Positions 52,398-61,988 are shown, numbered from the stretch's first letter. The stretch: DNA of 64,000 bases from Chryseobacterium geocarposphaerae (GCF_002797535.1 NZ_PGFD01000001.1:1984001-2048000), one strand, 5' to 3'. Program-made: numbers and translations. Notes: generated by a model not told the origin, from the sequence alone.

Positions 52398-52949
52398 TTA
52401 TTTCTGGATTCTGTCTCCCTGACCTTTTCCGCTAACGGTTGCAAAAATATACTTGAAATAATCTGAAAGTGTAAGGTTTTGAATCATTTCAGCATCTTTA
52501 ATAGCGAGTTCAACAGGAGTTGACATATCAATTTCATTGATCTGCGAAAGGCCTGTAATTCCAGGTACTACACTATAAACCCCTCTTTTATCTCTCTCTT
52601 CAATCAATTCAGTTTGGTTGAATAAGTTGGGCCTTGGTCCAACTAAACTCATATCTCCGGTTAAAACATTAATCAATTGCGGAAGTTCATCAAGTTTAGA
52701 TTTACGTAGAAAGCTTCCGAATTTTGTGACAGATGCCTGATTCGAAAGATGGGTCGCCACAGATTTAGTATTCACATGCATCGTTCTGAATTTAATCAGT
52801 TTGAACGGTTTTTTATGACGTCCCACTCTCTCCTGCACAAATATGGGTGAGCCTGTATCAAATAATCCTATTATATATAAAATTACCAGAATTGGCCAAA
52901 GAAATAAAAGCCCGAAAAATGAAAATAAAAAATCGAATATGCGGATCAT
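52398..52949 (-). CDS. PglC-like small phosphoglycosyltransferase
   Basis: The 183-residue protein is the minimal monotopic sugar transferase type: one N-terminal hydrophobic re-entrant helix ([23 protein letters not shown]), [58 protein letters not shown] and PGITGLSQI. The catalytic Asp-Glu pair is in KLDELPQ. It starts glycan assembly by attaching a sugar phosphate to undecaprenyl phosphate; beside a PglE-like aminotransferase the sugar could be a bacillosamine-type amino sugar. It is the third initiating-type transferase in the window. Confidence 0.9.
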   Translation of the reverse strand: MIRIFDFLFSFFGLLFLWPILVILYIIGLFDTGSPIFVQERVGRHKKPFKLIKFRTMHVNTKSVATHLSNQASVTKFGSFLRKSKLDELPQLINVLTGDMSLVGPRPNLFNQTELIEERDKRGVYSVVPGITGLSQINEIDMSTPVELAIKDAEMIQNLTLSDYFKYIFATVSGKGQGDRIQK

Positions 52950-52984
52950 AATTTTTAAGTGTAAGTGTAACAGTTTATTTAAGT

Positions 52985-53899
52985 TTACTTTTCTCTTTTA
53001 AAGCTTTTAATGGTCTTTATAAGACCTTCTTCAGCTGATAAAGGAAGTTGTTCAATTCCTAGAGCCGATTTTATTTTTTGATTGGAAACCGTAAGATCTG
53101 AAGTCATTTTTTTTAAACGTAAGCTATTCAAAGGTATCGGGATGATATCTCCAATCTTTGCCAAACCTTTTACAAAAAATTTAGGGAGACTCAAATCCGG
53201 TGTATTCTTCTTTTCAACTTTTTTGATGATATCAATAATTTGGTTTGTTGAGATTAATTCATCATCTGAAATATGATAAATTCCACTAACCAGCTTTCCC
53301 TCATTTTTAATAATTTCATCTATAAAGAAACAAAAATTATCTATTGAAATAAATGACCTTTTATTTTCAAATGAAGATAGAGGATAAGGTATTCCTCTTG
53401 AAATTAATTTATATAACAGGCCTAAATTCCCTTTATCTCCTGGGCCATGAACCATAGGGGGTCTAAGGATTATTAATTTTTTATTTTCTGGTAGTCTCTG
53501 TTCTAATAGCCATTTTTCAGCTTTCCTTTTGGATTTTCCATACCATGAATTCGGATTACAGCTATCCTCTTCCGTTAATGGTTTTAAAGATTCAAATTCT
53601 TCTAGTGCTGCTAAAGAGCTTATGTGGATGAATATTTTAGCTTCCGACTTTATAAAAGCATTAAAAATATTTTTTGTTAGGTCTACATTCACATGGTAAA
53701 AGTCTTCTTCGGAAGCTGTTTTATTATGATCATGAGCCTTGCCTACAAAATTTAAATAGACTTCATAATTAGAAAAATCTATATTGGATTCCTTTGTTCT
53801 CAGTGAGCATGTAGTGACATTGTATTCCTTTTTTAAAAATTGAAATACATTCTTACCAATAAAGCCATTAGCTCCAAATATTAAAACTGAAAAAGCCAT
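52985..53899 (-). CDS. NAD-dependent epimerase/dehydratase (nucleotide-sugar SDR)
   Basis: The 304-residue protein begins with a Rossmann motif (SVLIFGANGFIGKNVFQFL). It has a catalytic serine region (HISSLAALEEF), the SWYGKSKRKAE version of the YxxxK motif, and RPPMVHGPGDKGNLGLLYKLI, usual in UDP-sugar 4-epimerases and WbpV/FnlB-like reductases. With the adjacent sugar transferase this pairing is common in O-antigen clusters, where the SDR supplies an N-acetyl-6-deoxyhexosamine (for example QuiNAc). The exact sugar cannot be read. Confidence 0.87.
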   Translation of the reverse strand: MAFSVLIFGANGFIGKNVFQFLKKEYNVTTCSLRTKESNIDFSNYEVYLNFVGKAHDHNKTASEEDFYHVNVDLTKNIFNAFIKSEAKIFIHISSLAALEEFESLKPLTEEDSCNPNSWYGKSKRKAEKWLLEQRLPENKKLIILRPPMVHGPGDKGNLGLLYKLISRGIPYPLSSFENKRSFISIDNFCFFIDEIIKNEGKLVSGIYHISDDELISTNQIIDIIKKVEKKNTPDLSLPKFFVKGLAKIGDIIPIPLNSLRLKKMTSDLTVSNQKIKSALGIEQLPLSAEEGLIKTIKSFKREK

Positions 53900-53978
53900 T
53901 ATTTTATAGCTGAAAAATTCTTACTAGTTAAATTATGTAACATATATATCCACATTTTTTATATACTAAAAATAACAT

Positions 53979-55112
53979 TTAATTTTTTTTAGTATATACA
54001 TGAAGAATATTTTTATAAATTGAAACAGTTTTATATATCATAATATCTCTTGTCAATTCATTCTTATATCTATTAAAAGCATTTTTAGAAAACGCCTTAT
54101 ATAATTCTTTATCATTTATTATTTTATTGATGGCTTGTCCCAATTCAACAGCATTCATTATTTCAACGGTAATTCCTGTCAAATTATCAAGATTTACCCA
54201 ATCAACACCAGAACCCGGAATTTTAGTAGAAACTATAGGGAGTCCATAAGACAATGCTTCTACTTGAACTATAGCATACGCTTCTGTTTTAAATATTGAA
54301 CTTAAAGCAAAAATTTTTGCATTTTTAAATAGAAAATCCTTCTCTGCATCTGTAATTTTGCCGGGCAAGATTACCTTATGTTCCAGTTTATTATTTTTAA
54401 TAATCTTTTCTAATTTTTCTCTTTCTTCACCCTCGCCAGCTATAACAACAATAGAGTCTTCCGGTAATAATGTTGCTGCTTGAATAAGGTACTCAAATCC
54501 TTTATAATAAGCCAATCTTCCCAAGGAAAAAATAATGTTTTTCTCTTTTAAAAAAAGAAAACGATTCTCTTCAATTTTAAAATCAGATTTCTGTATATTA
54601 ATTCCTATTGGAACTACTTGACATTTATCTTTAAATGAATTTAATAGCTTAGAGCCTTTAATATAGTTTGGGCTAGTAGCAATGATTACTGAGGACCTTT
54701 TCATCATCCATTTTAGCAAAGGTGTATAGAAAAATAAAAAAAATTTTTGTCTTAATATGTCGCTATGCCAATGAAGTACTATAGGAACTTTTGGTCTCGT
54801 TAAAAATAATGCTATTGCTGCCATAGGATCTGGCGAGTGAACATGTAAAATATCATAGTTATTCTGAATTTTTCTTAAAATCTGAATAACTTGTAAAGAA
54901 AATAATGTTGAAAATTTCTTTATTATCAATTTAGATTTATAAATGATACCATTCTTATAGGTCTCTTCTTTATATTCTGCTTTATCATTAACTCCCAAAG
55001 CATCACATACTATATTACTATCATTAAGACCCTCTGTAAGTAATTGTATTACAACTTCAACTCCTCCTAAATTTGCTGGTGGATAAGCTTTTCCAAACTG
55101 CAATATTTTCAT
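53979..55112 (-). CDS. Glycosyltransferase, GT4 family
   Basis: The 377-residue GT-B protein opens MKILQFGKAYPPANLGGVEVV, then DILHVHSPDPMAAIAL, IIFSLGRLAYYKGFEYLIQAA, VVIAGEGEEREKLEKI, EAYAIVQVEALSYGLPIVSTKIPGSG. The EAYAIVQVEA segment is the E-x7-E catalytic region. Such enzymes extend lipid-linked oligosaccharide in the cytoplasm. It overlaps the next GT4 gene by four bases. Base composition is clearly more AT-rich than the housekeeping genes at the left of the window. Confidence 0.9.
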   Translation of the reverse strand: MKILQFGKAYPPANLGGVEVVIQLLTEGLNDSNIVCDALGVNDKAEYKEETYKNGIIYKSKLIIKKFSTLFSLQVIQILRKIQNNYDILHVHSPDPMAAIALFLTRPKVPIVLHWHSDILRQKFFLFFYTPLLKWMMKRSSVIIATSPNYIKGSKLLNSFKDKCQVVPIGINIQKSDFKIEENRFLFLKEKNIIFSLGRLAYYKGFEYLIQAATLLPEDSIVVIAGEGEEREKLEKIIKNNKLEHKVILPGKITDAEKDFLFKNAKIFALSSIFKTEAYAIVQVEALSYGLPIVSTKIPGSGVDWVNLDNLTGITVEIMNAVELGQAINKIINDKELYKAFSKNAFNRYKNELTRDIMIYKTVSIYKNILHVYTKKN

Positions 55113-56197
55113 CTCATTAAAAATTTTTCATGTTTTTCTCCTGAAATCTCCCAAGTAAATTGTTCTAAAAATAATTCATAATTTTTATAGTAATTATCTT
55201 GGAGTAACAACTTGTTTATTTCACTTAATAAACTATTTTCATTATCTAATTCAAAATAATTAATTCTATTTTCAAAAATCTCCTTGAAAACAGCAATATT
55301 AGATGCAATAATTAGTTTATTAAAATACATTGCTTCAAGAATGGGTAAACCAAATCCTTCATACCGTGATGGAAGTACCAAAAAAGAAGATTTTTCATAT
55401 ACGTATTTTAAAGTATCTTCATTTACAAAACCCGTAAAAAAAATGTTGTTATTTTCTGAAGTATTAATTTCTTCATTTATAAAAAAAGCATCTTTTTTTC
55501 CAACTATTAACAATAATACATCTTGTCTTTGTAGTTTATTAAATACACTTACTAAAAATTTTAAATTTTTATGTGGTTTAACGTTTCCCACAAATAATAT
55601 AACTTTCTCATAATCATCTATTTTTTGTTTAATAAGTGGGTCAATAAACGTAGTATCAAATTTATTTATTTGCTTGTAACCATTATAGATGATTTCAACT
55701 TTTTCAGGATTTACCTTAACAAACTTTAATATTTCCGATTTAGAGAACTTTGATACTGTGAAAATTTTATATGCATTTCTTTTTATCATTCTAAAGAGAA
55801 ATTTAAAATAAAAAATTGCAAATTTAGAATAGTATTCAGGATTAGCTAAATGGAAAGTATCATGAACTGTAATAAACAAGCTTTCCTTTTTAACAAAGAA
55901 AGGTATATTAATATGTGGAATAAAAACTTTTACATTTTTAGGTAACTTAGTAAAATACTCATACTGTTCTTTCAGTGAAAAAGGCATTGATTTGAAAAAA
56001 ATAATATCTACCTTTCTTCCCGAATCGCTGACTATTTTTCTTATTTTATCATCACTTAGGCTATTTGTTATTAGTTTTAAAGATTTTTTTTTATCTTTTA
56101 GAAAGAAAATTAATAATTCTTCAATATAGGTTCCTATTCCAGAATTATTAACCATTCTACAGTCAATTACTAAATTTATATTATTTTCCACTTTCAT
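55109..56197 (-). CDS. Glycosyltransferase, GT4 family
   Basis: The 362-residue GT-B protein shows NLVIDCRMVNNSGIGTYIEEL, a WbpY/MtfB-like opening, FITVHDTFHLANPEYYSKF, VILFVGNVKPHKNLKFLVSVF, LLIVGKKDAFFINEEI and the catalytic SRYEGFGLPILEAMYFNKLIIAS. The SxxEGFGLPxLEA motif is the conserved donor and catalytic segment, often found in mannosyl or rhamnosyl transferases of O-antigen synthesis. Sugar not known. It starts 22 bases after the polymerase gene. Confidence 0.9.
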   Translation of the reverse strand: MKVENNINLVIDCRMVNNSGIGTYIEELLIFFLKDKKKSLKLITNSLSDDKIRKIVSDSGRKVDIIFFKSMPFSLKEQYEYFTKLPKNVKVFIPHINIPFFVKKESLFITVHDTFHLANPEYYSKFAIFYFKFLFRMIKRNAYKIFTVSKFSKSEILKFVKVNPEKVEIIYNGYKQINKFDTTFIDPLIKQKIDDYEKVILFVGNVKPHKNLKFLVSVFNKLQRQDVLLLIVGKKDAFFINEEINTSENNNIFFTGFVNEDTLKYVYEKSSFLVLPSRYEGFGLPILEAMYFNKLIIASNIAVFKEIFENRINYFELDNENSLLSEINKLLLQDNYYKNYELFLEQFTWEISGEKHEKFLMR

Positions 56198-56219
56198 ATT
56201 TTAGTTATAAAAATTATTT

Positions 56220-57299
56220 TCAATTAAACATTGAATTTTGATAAGGAACTAGTCCATTGAAAGGTAAACTAAGATTAGTGTTCACACCCAAAACAGCATA
56301 TAGGAAAATGATAAGCAACACCAACATTTTGGATTCGAATTTTTTAGGAATTGTAATAAAACTTGCGATTATTAAAATATCAAAGGATCTATAGTAAAGA
56401 CTACCTCGCGAAGCAATGATTTCAATTGCTGAGAATAAAAAATACAATACTATAGATATAAGATATGAATTTAACAAAATATTTTTTAATCTTGGCTCTA
56501 TATTTAATTTATCGTAGAAAATAAAGAACAAATAAAAAATTGCTAATCTATGAAAAGTCGAAAAACCTAAAGATAAGCCCTTTCCAAAGTTTTCATTAAT
56601 TGAATAACTTGATACTTTCTGTGCAAAAACAGATTCCAGTCCACTAAGTTTTGGTAAAACATATGCTAGAATCATATCTTGTAATAAGAATCCTAAAACA
56701 ACACTTGAAAATACAATAATATGAATATACTTATCCTTTATCTTTATATTGGCAATAAAATAAAATGGAAAAAAAATAGCTGCACTATAATGGCAACATG
56801 TTGCCAATGTAACAATTGCTAAAAAAGGCAATAATTTCTTTTCCAATAAATAACCAACACTCCAAAATGTTATACCAATTGCTAGCCCCTGCCTAATTCC
56901 ATTAATATCATAAGTCATGAATTGAATAGGAAAATATATTAACAGTGCGGCAAAAAAAGAGTTTGAATATTTAAACAGAAAGGTAAACTTCAAACATGTA
57001 GCAACAGTAAAAATAAAAAATACAAAAAATAAATAATCTAAATTAAAATGTTTAATACAAACAATAAGTAAATTAAAAAAAGGTTCAATTCCTATTTGAA
57101 ACAAGTTATCAAATGTAGATTCCTGAAAAATAGATTCGTAATTGTACCAGTCAACACCCACCTGATATCTTAAACCACCGAAAAGAACTATAAAAAAGAA
57201 TGCAATTAATGCAAAAAAAAATTTTGAAGTTTTTTTCTTATCAATAAGAGCAATAATTCCGAATATTAGAAATAAAAATAAAAATAAAAAATATTCCAT
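56220..57299 (-). CDS. EpsG/Wzy-type polysaccharide polymerase
   Basis: The 359-residue membrane protein has about ten hydrophobic segments and the EpsG-type motif FGGLRYQVGVDWYNYESIF after the second, plus INGIRQGLAIGITFWSVGYLLEKK in the middle (the NxxRQ motif of this family). It would polymerise the repeat unit of cluster B outside the inner membrane. It is not closely similar to the polymerase of cluster A, so the polymers are probably different. Confidence 0.87.
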   Translation of the reverse strand: MEYFLFLFLFLIFGIIALIDKKKTSKFFFALIAFFFIVLFGGLRYQVGVDWYNYESIFQESTFDNLFQIGIEPFFNLLIVCIKHFNLDYLFFVFFIFTVATCLKFTFLFKYSNSFFAALLIYFPIQFMTYDINGIRQGLAIGITFWSVGYLLEKKLLPFLAIVTLATCCHYSAAIFFPFYFIANIKIKDKYIHIIVFSSVVLGFLLQDMILAYVLPKLSGLESVFAQKVSSYSINENFGKGLSLGFSTFHRLAIFYLFFIFYDKLNIEPRLKNILLNSYLISIVLYFLFSAIEIIASRGSLYYRSFDILIIASFITIPKKFESKMLVLLIIFLYAVLGVNTNLSLPFNGLVPYQNSMFN

Positions 57300-57303
57300 T
57301 TAA

Positions 57304-58086
57304 TTATTGATTAGATATTTTCCACTTTAAAATCTTAAAAGCACTTTTTATTTTCCGAAGCACTATTTTTGGACTGTAGCTATATTTTATAAATTCATCC
57401 TTCGAAATCAGGGCATGCTGAAAAAAATCTATTAAATATTTTTCATTAATAGCATTTCCTGGTAAAAAATTTAAACCAAAATCAATAACTGATCCACCAT
57501 CATTATTAGTCCCAATTATTCCTATGTGTTGCACATAGCTCCTCTTAGAAACATTTAAATGATATCCTTTTTTGACTAAAAAATTAGACCAATCCCAATC
57601 ATAACTACGTGAAGGAGGCACATTCTCTATAATCTCCTTAACTATATTTCTTTTAAAAATGGTTCCTGCAGCACCTATATGAAGTTTGTGTATTATTTCT
57701 TCATTTACAGTTCCCATTACCTTATGTGAAACAGAATTGTATAAAGACAGAATATCAAAATGAGAATATCTTTTGAAAAACAGAAACCATTCAGGATGGA
57801 AAATTAAATCCGAATCTGCAACAAATAAATAATCATCTTGAGTATCTAAAAAATCTAAAAACATTTGGTACATATTGCGATCAGCACCTAAGTTTTTATC
57901 TCTTACTATTATTTCTTTTGCATTAGGGAATGCACTTTTAATATCATCTAGAGAAATTTCAGAACTCTTATCATCATATATTCTTATATTACATAATTCT
58001 ATATCATTAGAGGTGTTTAATGATGAAGACATTCTTTCTATCAGGTCAAGCCTGTTATATGTTGTTATTCCAACGCAAAACTTCAT
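57304..58086 (-). CDS. Glycosyltransferase, GT2 family
   Basis: The 260-residue GT-A protein begins MKFCVGITTYNRLDLIERM, followed by CNIRIYDDKSSE, NLGADRNMYQMFLDFL, DYLFVADSDLIFHPEW (DSD metal motif) and SYDWDWSNFLVKKGYHL. The catalytic base region is in DWDW. It is four bases before the polymerase gene. The 154-base gap upstream separates it from the next GT2 and contains a TAAGTTTG sequence (58195-58188) that might be an internal promoter. Sugar unknown. Confidence 0.86.
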   Translation of the reverse strand: MKFCVGITTYNRLDLIERMSSSLNTSNDIELCNIRIYDDKSSEISLDDIKSAFPNAKEIIVRDKNLGADRNMYQMFLDFLDTQDDYLFVADSDLIFHPEWFLFFKRYSHFDILSLYNSVSHKVMGTVNEEIIHKLHIGAAGTIFKRNIVKEIIENVPPSRSYDWDWSNFLVKKGYHLNVSKRSYVQHIGIIGTNNDGGSVIDFGLNFLPGNAINEKYLIDFFQHALISKDEFIKYSYSPKIVLRKIKSAFKILKWKISNQ

Positions 58087-58240
58087 AATATTATCCTTAA
58101 ATTATTTTAACTAATGTACACTTTCAATTTTGTATGGAATAAACTGCAATTCAAATAACCGTCTTATATTATTATTTCTAAAATTCGCAAACTTAAGCAA
58201 TCCGAAATTCTATGATATATTCATACATCATTTTAACAAA

Positions 58241-59467
58241 TTATTTAGGCAAGTATCTATTTAAATAATAATGAACAGGTTTTTGATACTCTTCTTTTAA
58301 ATAATCCGTTAAGGCAAGCATAGCTTCATTTATTGTTGGTAAATCATTAATATTTTTAAATTTAGAGATTTTTAATATTATTTTTAATCTTCCAACAGCT
58401 CTTTTAGTTATAAATTTAAAAATTGGACCTTTTAAAAATGCTTGATTTAATTTGATTCGATTCCTGAGAGTTAATTTTTTTGTGGAATTTAGATCAGCAA
58501 TATGCTTGTAAACCATATTTTTTAAGCTTTTATCAGCATAAATGATATTTGCAAAAAGCATATATTGATCAAAAAGCTGAATAAGATCAGATCGTCCCAT
58601 TTCCCTTAATGCTGCAAATCCAGAATCCGCCCAGATTGTTTGTACACAGTATATGCGAGGAACTTCTTTACTCCATACATAATCTCCCCGATCTCGAAAA
58701 TGAGGAGCGTCCTCTATTTTTTTTGAATGTTTTTTTACTTGTCCTTCAGAAACAGTTGTGCTCTGACCACAAACACCAGGTATGGTTAATGGATAATCAA
58801 TTACCACTAATTTGTTTACATAGCAAGATAATGCAATTGCAGAATAAATATCTGGACTTAAGCCTTTTAAATAATCTCCCGTATCCTCTTTTATTTTATC
58901 TAAAATACTTTTTCTGATAATACCATGATATAATTTGGGAAAATCAAATTCAGAGTAGTTTGTGCATCCATTAGCCATTAGCTTTTTTAAAGAGTCTTCT
59001 AAATTAACCTGATAAACACGAGCGCTAAATTGTAAAACACTTAAGTTAGAACCAACATTCTTCGTAAAAAAAGTACCCGGAGCACCGGTGTTTTCCCAAG
59101 TATAATTTGCTGATAAACTACCCGTTAAAGCATCTACATCATTTTCCTTAGCCCAAATCGTCGCATCAATTATTTCAGGATTGATACCATCATCATCGCC
59201 AATCAAACACACATACTCTCCAGCAGCTAATCCTATTGCAGCATTAAAATTATCAATTGATGAGAAAGGTGGCGCCGTATAATTATAAATAAGCCTAGAA
59301 TCATCAAAATGTTTTTCTAATAATAGTTCTAAATTCCTGTCATCACTATTATCCTGAACTATAACTTGTATACTATAATTGTTTAAAGATAAAATGCTTT
59401 CTACCGCACTTCTACAATACGTTTGTCTGTTTTTTGTTGCTATTGCTATAGATAATAACGGTTTCAT
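58241..59467 (-). CDS. Glycosyltransferase, GT2 family, with long C-terminal part
   Basis: The 408-residue protein opens KPLLSIAIATKNRQTYCRSAVESI, with IQVIVQDNSDDRNLELLL, YVCLIGDDDGINPE (DDD metal site) and FPKLYHGIIRKSILDKI in the GT-A domain (residues 1-230). The remaining 180 residues are helical, have no recognisable domain and may bind acceptor or membrane. It belongs to the family 2 enzymes often found in surface-glycan clusters. The stop codon is followed by the 154-base gap already noted. Confidence 0.85.
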   Translation of the reverse strand: MKPLLSIAIATKNRQTYCRSAVESILSLNNYSIQVIVQDNSDDRNLELLLEKHFDDSRLIYNYTAPPFSSIDNFNAAIGLAAGEYVCLIGDDDGINPEIIDATIWAKENDVDALTGSLSANYTWENTGAPGTFFTKNVGSNLSVLQFSARVYQVNLEDSLKKLMANGCTNYSEFDFPKLYHGIIRKSILDKIKEDTGDYLKGLSPDIYSAIALSCYVNKLVVIDYPLTIPGVCGQSTTVSEGQVKKHSKKIEDAPHFRDRGDYVWSKEVPRIYCVQTIWADSGFAALREMGRSDLIQLFDQYMLFANIIYADKSLKNMVYKHIADLNSTKKLTLRNRIKLNQAFLKGPIFKFITKRAVGRLKIILKISKFKNINDLPTINEAMLALTDYLKEEYQKPVHYYLNRYLPK

Positions 59468-59471
59468 CCTT

Positions 59472-60968
59472 TTAATTTTTAATCTTTTTAAACTTAATTA
59501 AGGTAAATAGTTCTGTTTTAGGTACTAAAATTCCTAAGCTTAAAATAAGTGTAGTGAAAGTAATAAGTCCAATCCATGTTAATGATAAAATTCTATTGTC
59601 TTCAAAATAGTTTGGTATATATGCTAAGCATAAAACAATTAATCCAATTACGAGTAATGGAAATATAAACCTACGTAACATTATATCTATATAAAAATTT
59701 AAAAATAGATATTTTTTATTTATAAAATAAAAATAAATCAATGTGACGAATATTTGAACAAAACAAAAAACACTTGCTGCCCCCATAGCACCATACTTTT
59801 TCGTAAAAATATAATAACCAGGAATTGTTAAGACTAAACTAGTTATACCTAAAATATTATTAAATTTTGTATTACCGTTCGCAATAGCAATGTTATATGG
59901 TAAAATAGCCAAGGCTAACATTGTGTAAGATAATAATATAATAGGTACTATATGATAACTTTTTTCTGCAATTTTTTTATCTCCGGTCCAAATCCAGATA
60001 ATATCTTTTGCAAAAAAAGACATTACCATCATTATTGTAAAAATAATTACAGAAATAATTAATGATGATTTGGCAAATAACTCGGAAGCTTCCTTTTTTT
60101 TAGATATAGAATAAAAAGCTGTAAACCTAGGCAGTAAAGCTGCCGAAAATGGATTTACTAAAATTATTAATCCTTGCGCAAGTGCAAGCGCTAATGTATA
60201 ATATCCTAAATTTTCAATTGAAAGTAGCTTACTGATTGTTATTTTATCTAATTGGGTATTCAATATAGAAACTAAAGCAATTAACATCATTCCACCTGCA
60301 AAACTTCCTACATCTTTTAAAATCCCTTTATCAATTTTTGTTTTAAAAGAAAACATATTATTTCCCAATCTTTTCTGTAATATCATTTTCAACAAGATTG
60401 TGAACAAGATTGTTGTAACAGCTTGCCAAATGAAAAAAACATCTAATTGAGGGAAGTAGTACAAAGGAATTAGAACTATTGCATTTCTTACAACTCCCCA
60501 GGCAATTTGATATAGATTTGCCTCTACCTGTCTTTCTAAACCTAAAAATCCCCCTAGATAAAATCTTAAAAGTAATTGAAAACCGACTTCAAAGCTTAAA
60601 ATTCTTAAAAAATAAGTAATTTGATTATCAGTAAAATAGGGTGTATTAATCCATTGTGTTGCAATAGTTTTAGAAAACAAAAAAATGATTGTTATACATA
60701 AAACAACTAATATATAATAAATAGTTTCAAGTGTTGTAAAAATTTTTTTTTTCTCTTCCTCATTTTTATCAGTTCTAGCAAATTCTCTAGAAAGTGTAGC
60801 AGTAAGTCCAGCATCTAGAACTGCCATGATTCCTGCTATCATTAATGAGAAGCTTATAATGGAATAACTTTCGAATCCAAGTAATTTAATATAAAATGGA
60901 ATGAATAGAAAATTAGATAAAATCCCCCAAAAACGCCCTATTAAATTGGCAATGATATTTTTCTTCAT
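59472..60968 (-). CDS. Wzx-type oligosaccharide flippase
   Basis: The 498-residue membrane protein has twelve to fourteen hydrophobic segments and an RfbX-like opening (NLIGRFWGILSNFLFIPFYIKLLGFESY). It shows the conserved GLTATLSREFAR and the segment GYYTLALALAQGLIILVNPFSAALLPRF. It belongs to the MOP superfamily like the cluster A flippase but is only distantly similar, fitting a different repeat unit. It lies one base after an acetyltransferase gene and four bases before the GT2 gene. Confidence 0.9.
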   Translation of the reverse strand: MKKNIIANLIGRFWGILSNFLFIPFYIKLLGFESYSIISFSLMIAGIMAVLDAGLTATLSREFARTDKNEEEKKKIFTTLETIYYILVVLCITIIFLFSKTIATQWINTPYFTDNQITYFLRILSFEVGFQLLLRFYLGGFLGLERQVEANLYQIAWGVVRNAIVLIPLYYFPQLDVFFIWQAVTTILFTILLKMILQKRLGNNMFSFKTKIDKGILKDVGSFAGGMMLIALVSILNTQLDKITISKLLSIENLGYYTLALALAQGLIILVNPFSAALLPRFTAFYSISKKKEASELFAKSSLIISVIIFTIMMVMSFFAKDIIWIWTGDKKIAEKSYHIVPIILLSYTMLALAILPYNIAIANGNTKFNNILGITSLVLTIPGYYIFTKKYGAMGAASVFCFVQIFVTLIYFYFINKKYLFLNFYIDIMLRRFIFPLLVIGLIVLCLAYIPNYFEDNRILSLTWIGLITFTTLILSLGILVPKTELFTLIKFKKIKN

Positions 60969-60969
60969 A

Positions 60970-61473
60970 TTATCTTTTCCTTATCAATTTAGCAGGAACA
61001 CCACCTATAATTGAAAATGGCTCAACATCCCTATTAACAAAAGAGTTTGCAGCAATTATAGAACCTGTTCCAATAGTCACCCCATTTCCTATTGTACAGT
61101 TCGCTGCAACCCATACATCATCTTCAATTACCACTTTAGATTCTGAATTATTTTGTTTGGACATTGGAATACCATTATTTTCAGTCCCATGGCTAAAAGC
61201 AATGATTACAACATTTGGTGCAATCATTACATTCTTTCTTATCTCAATACCTTCATTTCCACCCGATAATACACAATTATGTGCCAAAGAAGAACCTTCC
61301 CCAATAGATACCTTTCCCTTTATATTACAATTTGAAGCAATGTAAACTGAAGAATGAATATCATATCCTGATCTCCTATAGTACTTAACTCTTAATACAG
61401 TAAATTCTTCTTGCAATTGAACCAATATTGATTTCAGCAAATAGTTTAATACATTTTTTATTTTTTTTAACAT
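60970..61473 (-). CDS. Hexapeptide-repeat acetyltransferase
   Basis: The 167-residue beta-helix protein shows VYIASNCNIKGKVSIGEGSSLAHNCVLSGGNEGIEI, VMIAPNVVIIAFSHGTENN with the likely catalytic histidine, WVAANCTIGNGVTIGTGSIIAANSFV and the C-terminal IIGGVPAKLIRKR. This is the LacA/WbbJ-type pattern. It should acetylate a sugar of the cluster B unit. It differs from PglD in lacking the N-terminal NeuD-like Rossmann domain, so the bacillosamine-type N-acetylation is not explained by it with certainty. Confidence 0.88.
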   Translation of the reverse strand: MLKKIKNVLNYLLKSILVQLQEEFTVLRVKYYRRSGYDIHSSVYIASNCNIKGKVSIGEGSSLAHNCVLSGGNEGIEIRKNVMIAPNVVIIAFSHGTENNGIPMSKQNNSESKVVIEDDVWVAANCTIGNGVTIGTGSIIAANSFVNRDVEPFSIIGGVPAKLIRKR

Positions 61474-61479
61474 CTATTA

Positions 61480-61986
61480 TCAAAATAAAACATTATTATA
61501 TTCAAAAAAAACAATTTTGGAATCTAAATTAAAGGTTAAAGTATTGATGGATTGTAACTGTTTCGAAAAAATATTATTTTTATCAACCAATATCCATCCA
61601 TATTTTTCATAATAGCCAACTAATTTGTCTTTGCAAAGCAAGACACCATTCCAGTTATGTGTGATAATGACTTCGTTGATACTTTTCATTAGTAAATCTC
61701 CTAAACCTTTTCCTGATTCTGCTGTACATACATTACCAATACCCTTGAAAGGAATCGGCTGTTTGTTTATCCCAACCTGAATATCAACAAAATTCGTATA
61801 GGCTACAAGCTGATCAGTAACATAAATCAATAAGTGATAATCTTCATTTTTAAGATTATCATTCATCCATTTCAATTGATTTTCTAATGAATAATTCCAC
61901 CGAATTGATTTTAATTCAGCAATTTGTTTTAACAGTACAACTGTGATATCTTTGTGCTTAATTAATATGGTCTTGATCTGTTCCAT
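61480..61986 (-). CDS. GNAT-family acetyltransferase
   Basis: The 168-residue protein (from ATG 61986) has a GNAT-type middle: YHLLIYVTDQLVAYTNFVDI, GIGNVCTAESGKGLGDLLMKSI in place of the acetyl-CoA loop (Q/RxxGxG/A pattern) and GVLLCKDKLVGYYEKYGWI, where the YYxKxGW segment is the usual family tail. It lies directly after the second DegT-family gene, whose stop is two bases before this start, so it may acetylate an amino sugar made by that pathway, or an amino acid. An in-frame start at 62007 would add seven residues overlapping DegT and is less likely. Confidence 0.8.
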   Translation of the reverse strand: MEQIKTILIKHKDITVVLLKQIAELKSIRWNYSLENQLKWMNDNLKNEDYHLLIYVTDQLVAYTNFVDIQVGINKQPIPFKGIGNVCTAESGKGLGDLLMKSINEVIITHNWNGVLLCKDKLVGYYEKYGWILVDKNNIFSKQLQSINTLTFNLDSKIVFFEYNNVLF

Positions 61987-61988
61987 CT

